The notes beneath the pieces were generated by a model. That model did not search any database and was not told where the DNA came from. It saw only the letters and a list, made by a program, of their open reading frames with translations. Positions 4,765-5,057 of a stretch of DNA of 5,057 nucleotides are shown one piece after another. The position numbers were made by a program, and so were the translations under genes. The first letter of the stretch is position 1; the number at the start of each line of letters is the position of its first letter. The stretch covers positions 1 to 5,057 of the forward strand of contig SVQS01000137.1 of NCBI GenBank assembly GCA_015065205.1. Direction: 5' to 3'. The DNA comes from Oscillospiraceae bacterium (GTDB taxonomy: Bacteria; Bacillota; Clostridia; Oscillospirales; CAG-272).

Positions 4765-5057
4765 TTATTGTTCTTTTTTGTTCTTGAAAACAAACAATTT
4801 ACTGATAATATAGTTGGCAATAATGACCACAACGGCAGCCACAAGCTTGGAACCGATCTCGCATAGGTTAAAGGTCTTACCCATCAGTTCAAATGCCGTC
4901 CAAGCAGGAATGAGTGCACCAAGCCCCAAAGTCAGACCGATGGTGATGACATAATCAAGACCGAGTGTTACAACACGTCCGCCCGCAAAAGGCACAAGCT
5001 GCTTCCACAGGGATGTAGATTTGTCGGCATCGGTGAATACCCACGCGCGGTTGGTAA
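4765..5057 (-). CDS. GtrA-family membrane protein, C-terminal part (5' end outside window)
   Basis: On the - strand the frame is open from the right edge to the TAA at 4765-4767, giving 96 visible residues. The GTG at 4993-4995 is internal: codons upstream of it continue as TNRAWVFTDADKS and so on, matching the N-R-x-W-V-F motif that closes the second helix in GtrA proteins. After that come Gly-Gly-Arg-Val-Val-Thr-Leu-Gly-Leu-Asp and a third helix (LDYVITIGLTLGLGALI), then a fourth ending in IIANYIISKLFVFKNKKEQ, the usual GtrA C terminus with a basic cytoplasmic tail. About the first 40-50 residues are missing. Family members are proposed to assist transfer of lipid-linked sugars across the membrane for glycosylation of surface polymers. 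It is a distant paralogue of the gene at the left edge, on the other strand. Confidence 0.88.
   Translation of the reverse strand, partial: TNRAWVFTDADKSTSLWKQLVPFAGGRVVTLGLDYVITIGLTLGLGALIPAWTAFELMGKTFNLCEIGSKLVAAVVVIIANYIISKLFVFKNKKEQ

Noticed and set aside
4629..4844. Frame of 71 residues on the - strand across the repeat element and the end of the right gtrA-like gene
   Set aside because: It runs through a palindromic repeat and a terminator-like hairpin and overlaps a recognisable GtrA C terminus in another frame.
4993..4995. GTG as the start of a short 76-residue protein at the right edge
   Set aside because: The frame stays open to the window edge and the upstream codons encode the conserved NRAWVF motif of GtrA proteins, so the real start is outside the window.

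Overview
The window looks like chromosomal DNA from a low-to-mid GC, gut-type Firmicute (class Clostridia, perhaps Oscillospiraceae-like). This is inferred from the strong AAAGGAG-type ribosome binding sites, the sigma-A promoters with extended -10 boxes, a DUF4886 lipoprotein with a Thr-Pro-Glu linker, a chromosomal TraX-family gene, a TetR regulator of the DhaS-like type, and an intergenic GTAGGGGCG inverted-repeat element of a kind I recall from such genomes. No rRNA, tRNA, CRISPR array, transposase or phage gene is visible.

Layout, left to right. (1) The C-terminal end of a GtrA-family membrane protein gene on the + strand (cut by the left edge), closed by a good intrinsic terminator. (2) A single-gene unit encoding a 537-residue lipoprotein with a DUF4886/SGNH-hydrolase-like domain. 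It has a near-consensus promoter whose -35 box lies inside a perfect 8-bp inverted repeat, and a strong terminator. (3) A partial copy of a repeat element. (4) A single-gene traX-like unit with its own extended -10 promoter and terminator. (5) A probable three-gene operon: a 117-residue protein with two membrane segments, a TetR-family regulator, and a six-helix membrane protein whose start overlaps the end of the regulator gene. (6) A fuller copy of the repeat element and a GC-rich hairpin. (7) A second GtrA-family gene on the - strand, running off the right edge.

How the genes work together: the only clear functional grouping is the three-gene operon, where the regulator probably controls its own operon and perhaps distant genes. 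The two GtrA genes at the edges and the lipoprotein fit a cell-surface or envelope theme (GtrA proteins are linked to lipid-linked sugar transport in O-antigen or teichoic acid glycosylation), but the TraX-like and lipoprotein genes are separately transcribed and no shared pathway can be shown. I see no clear new multi-gene system. The items most worth following are the repeat element shared by two intergenic regions, the inverted repeat over the lipoprotein promoter, and the uncharacterised TetR operon.
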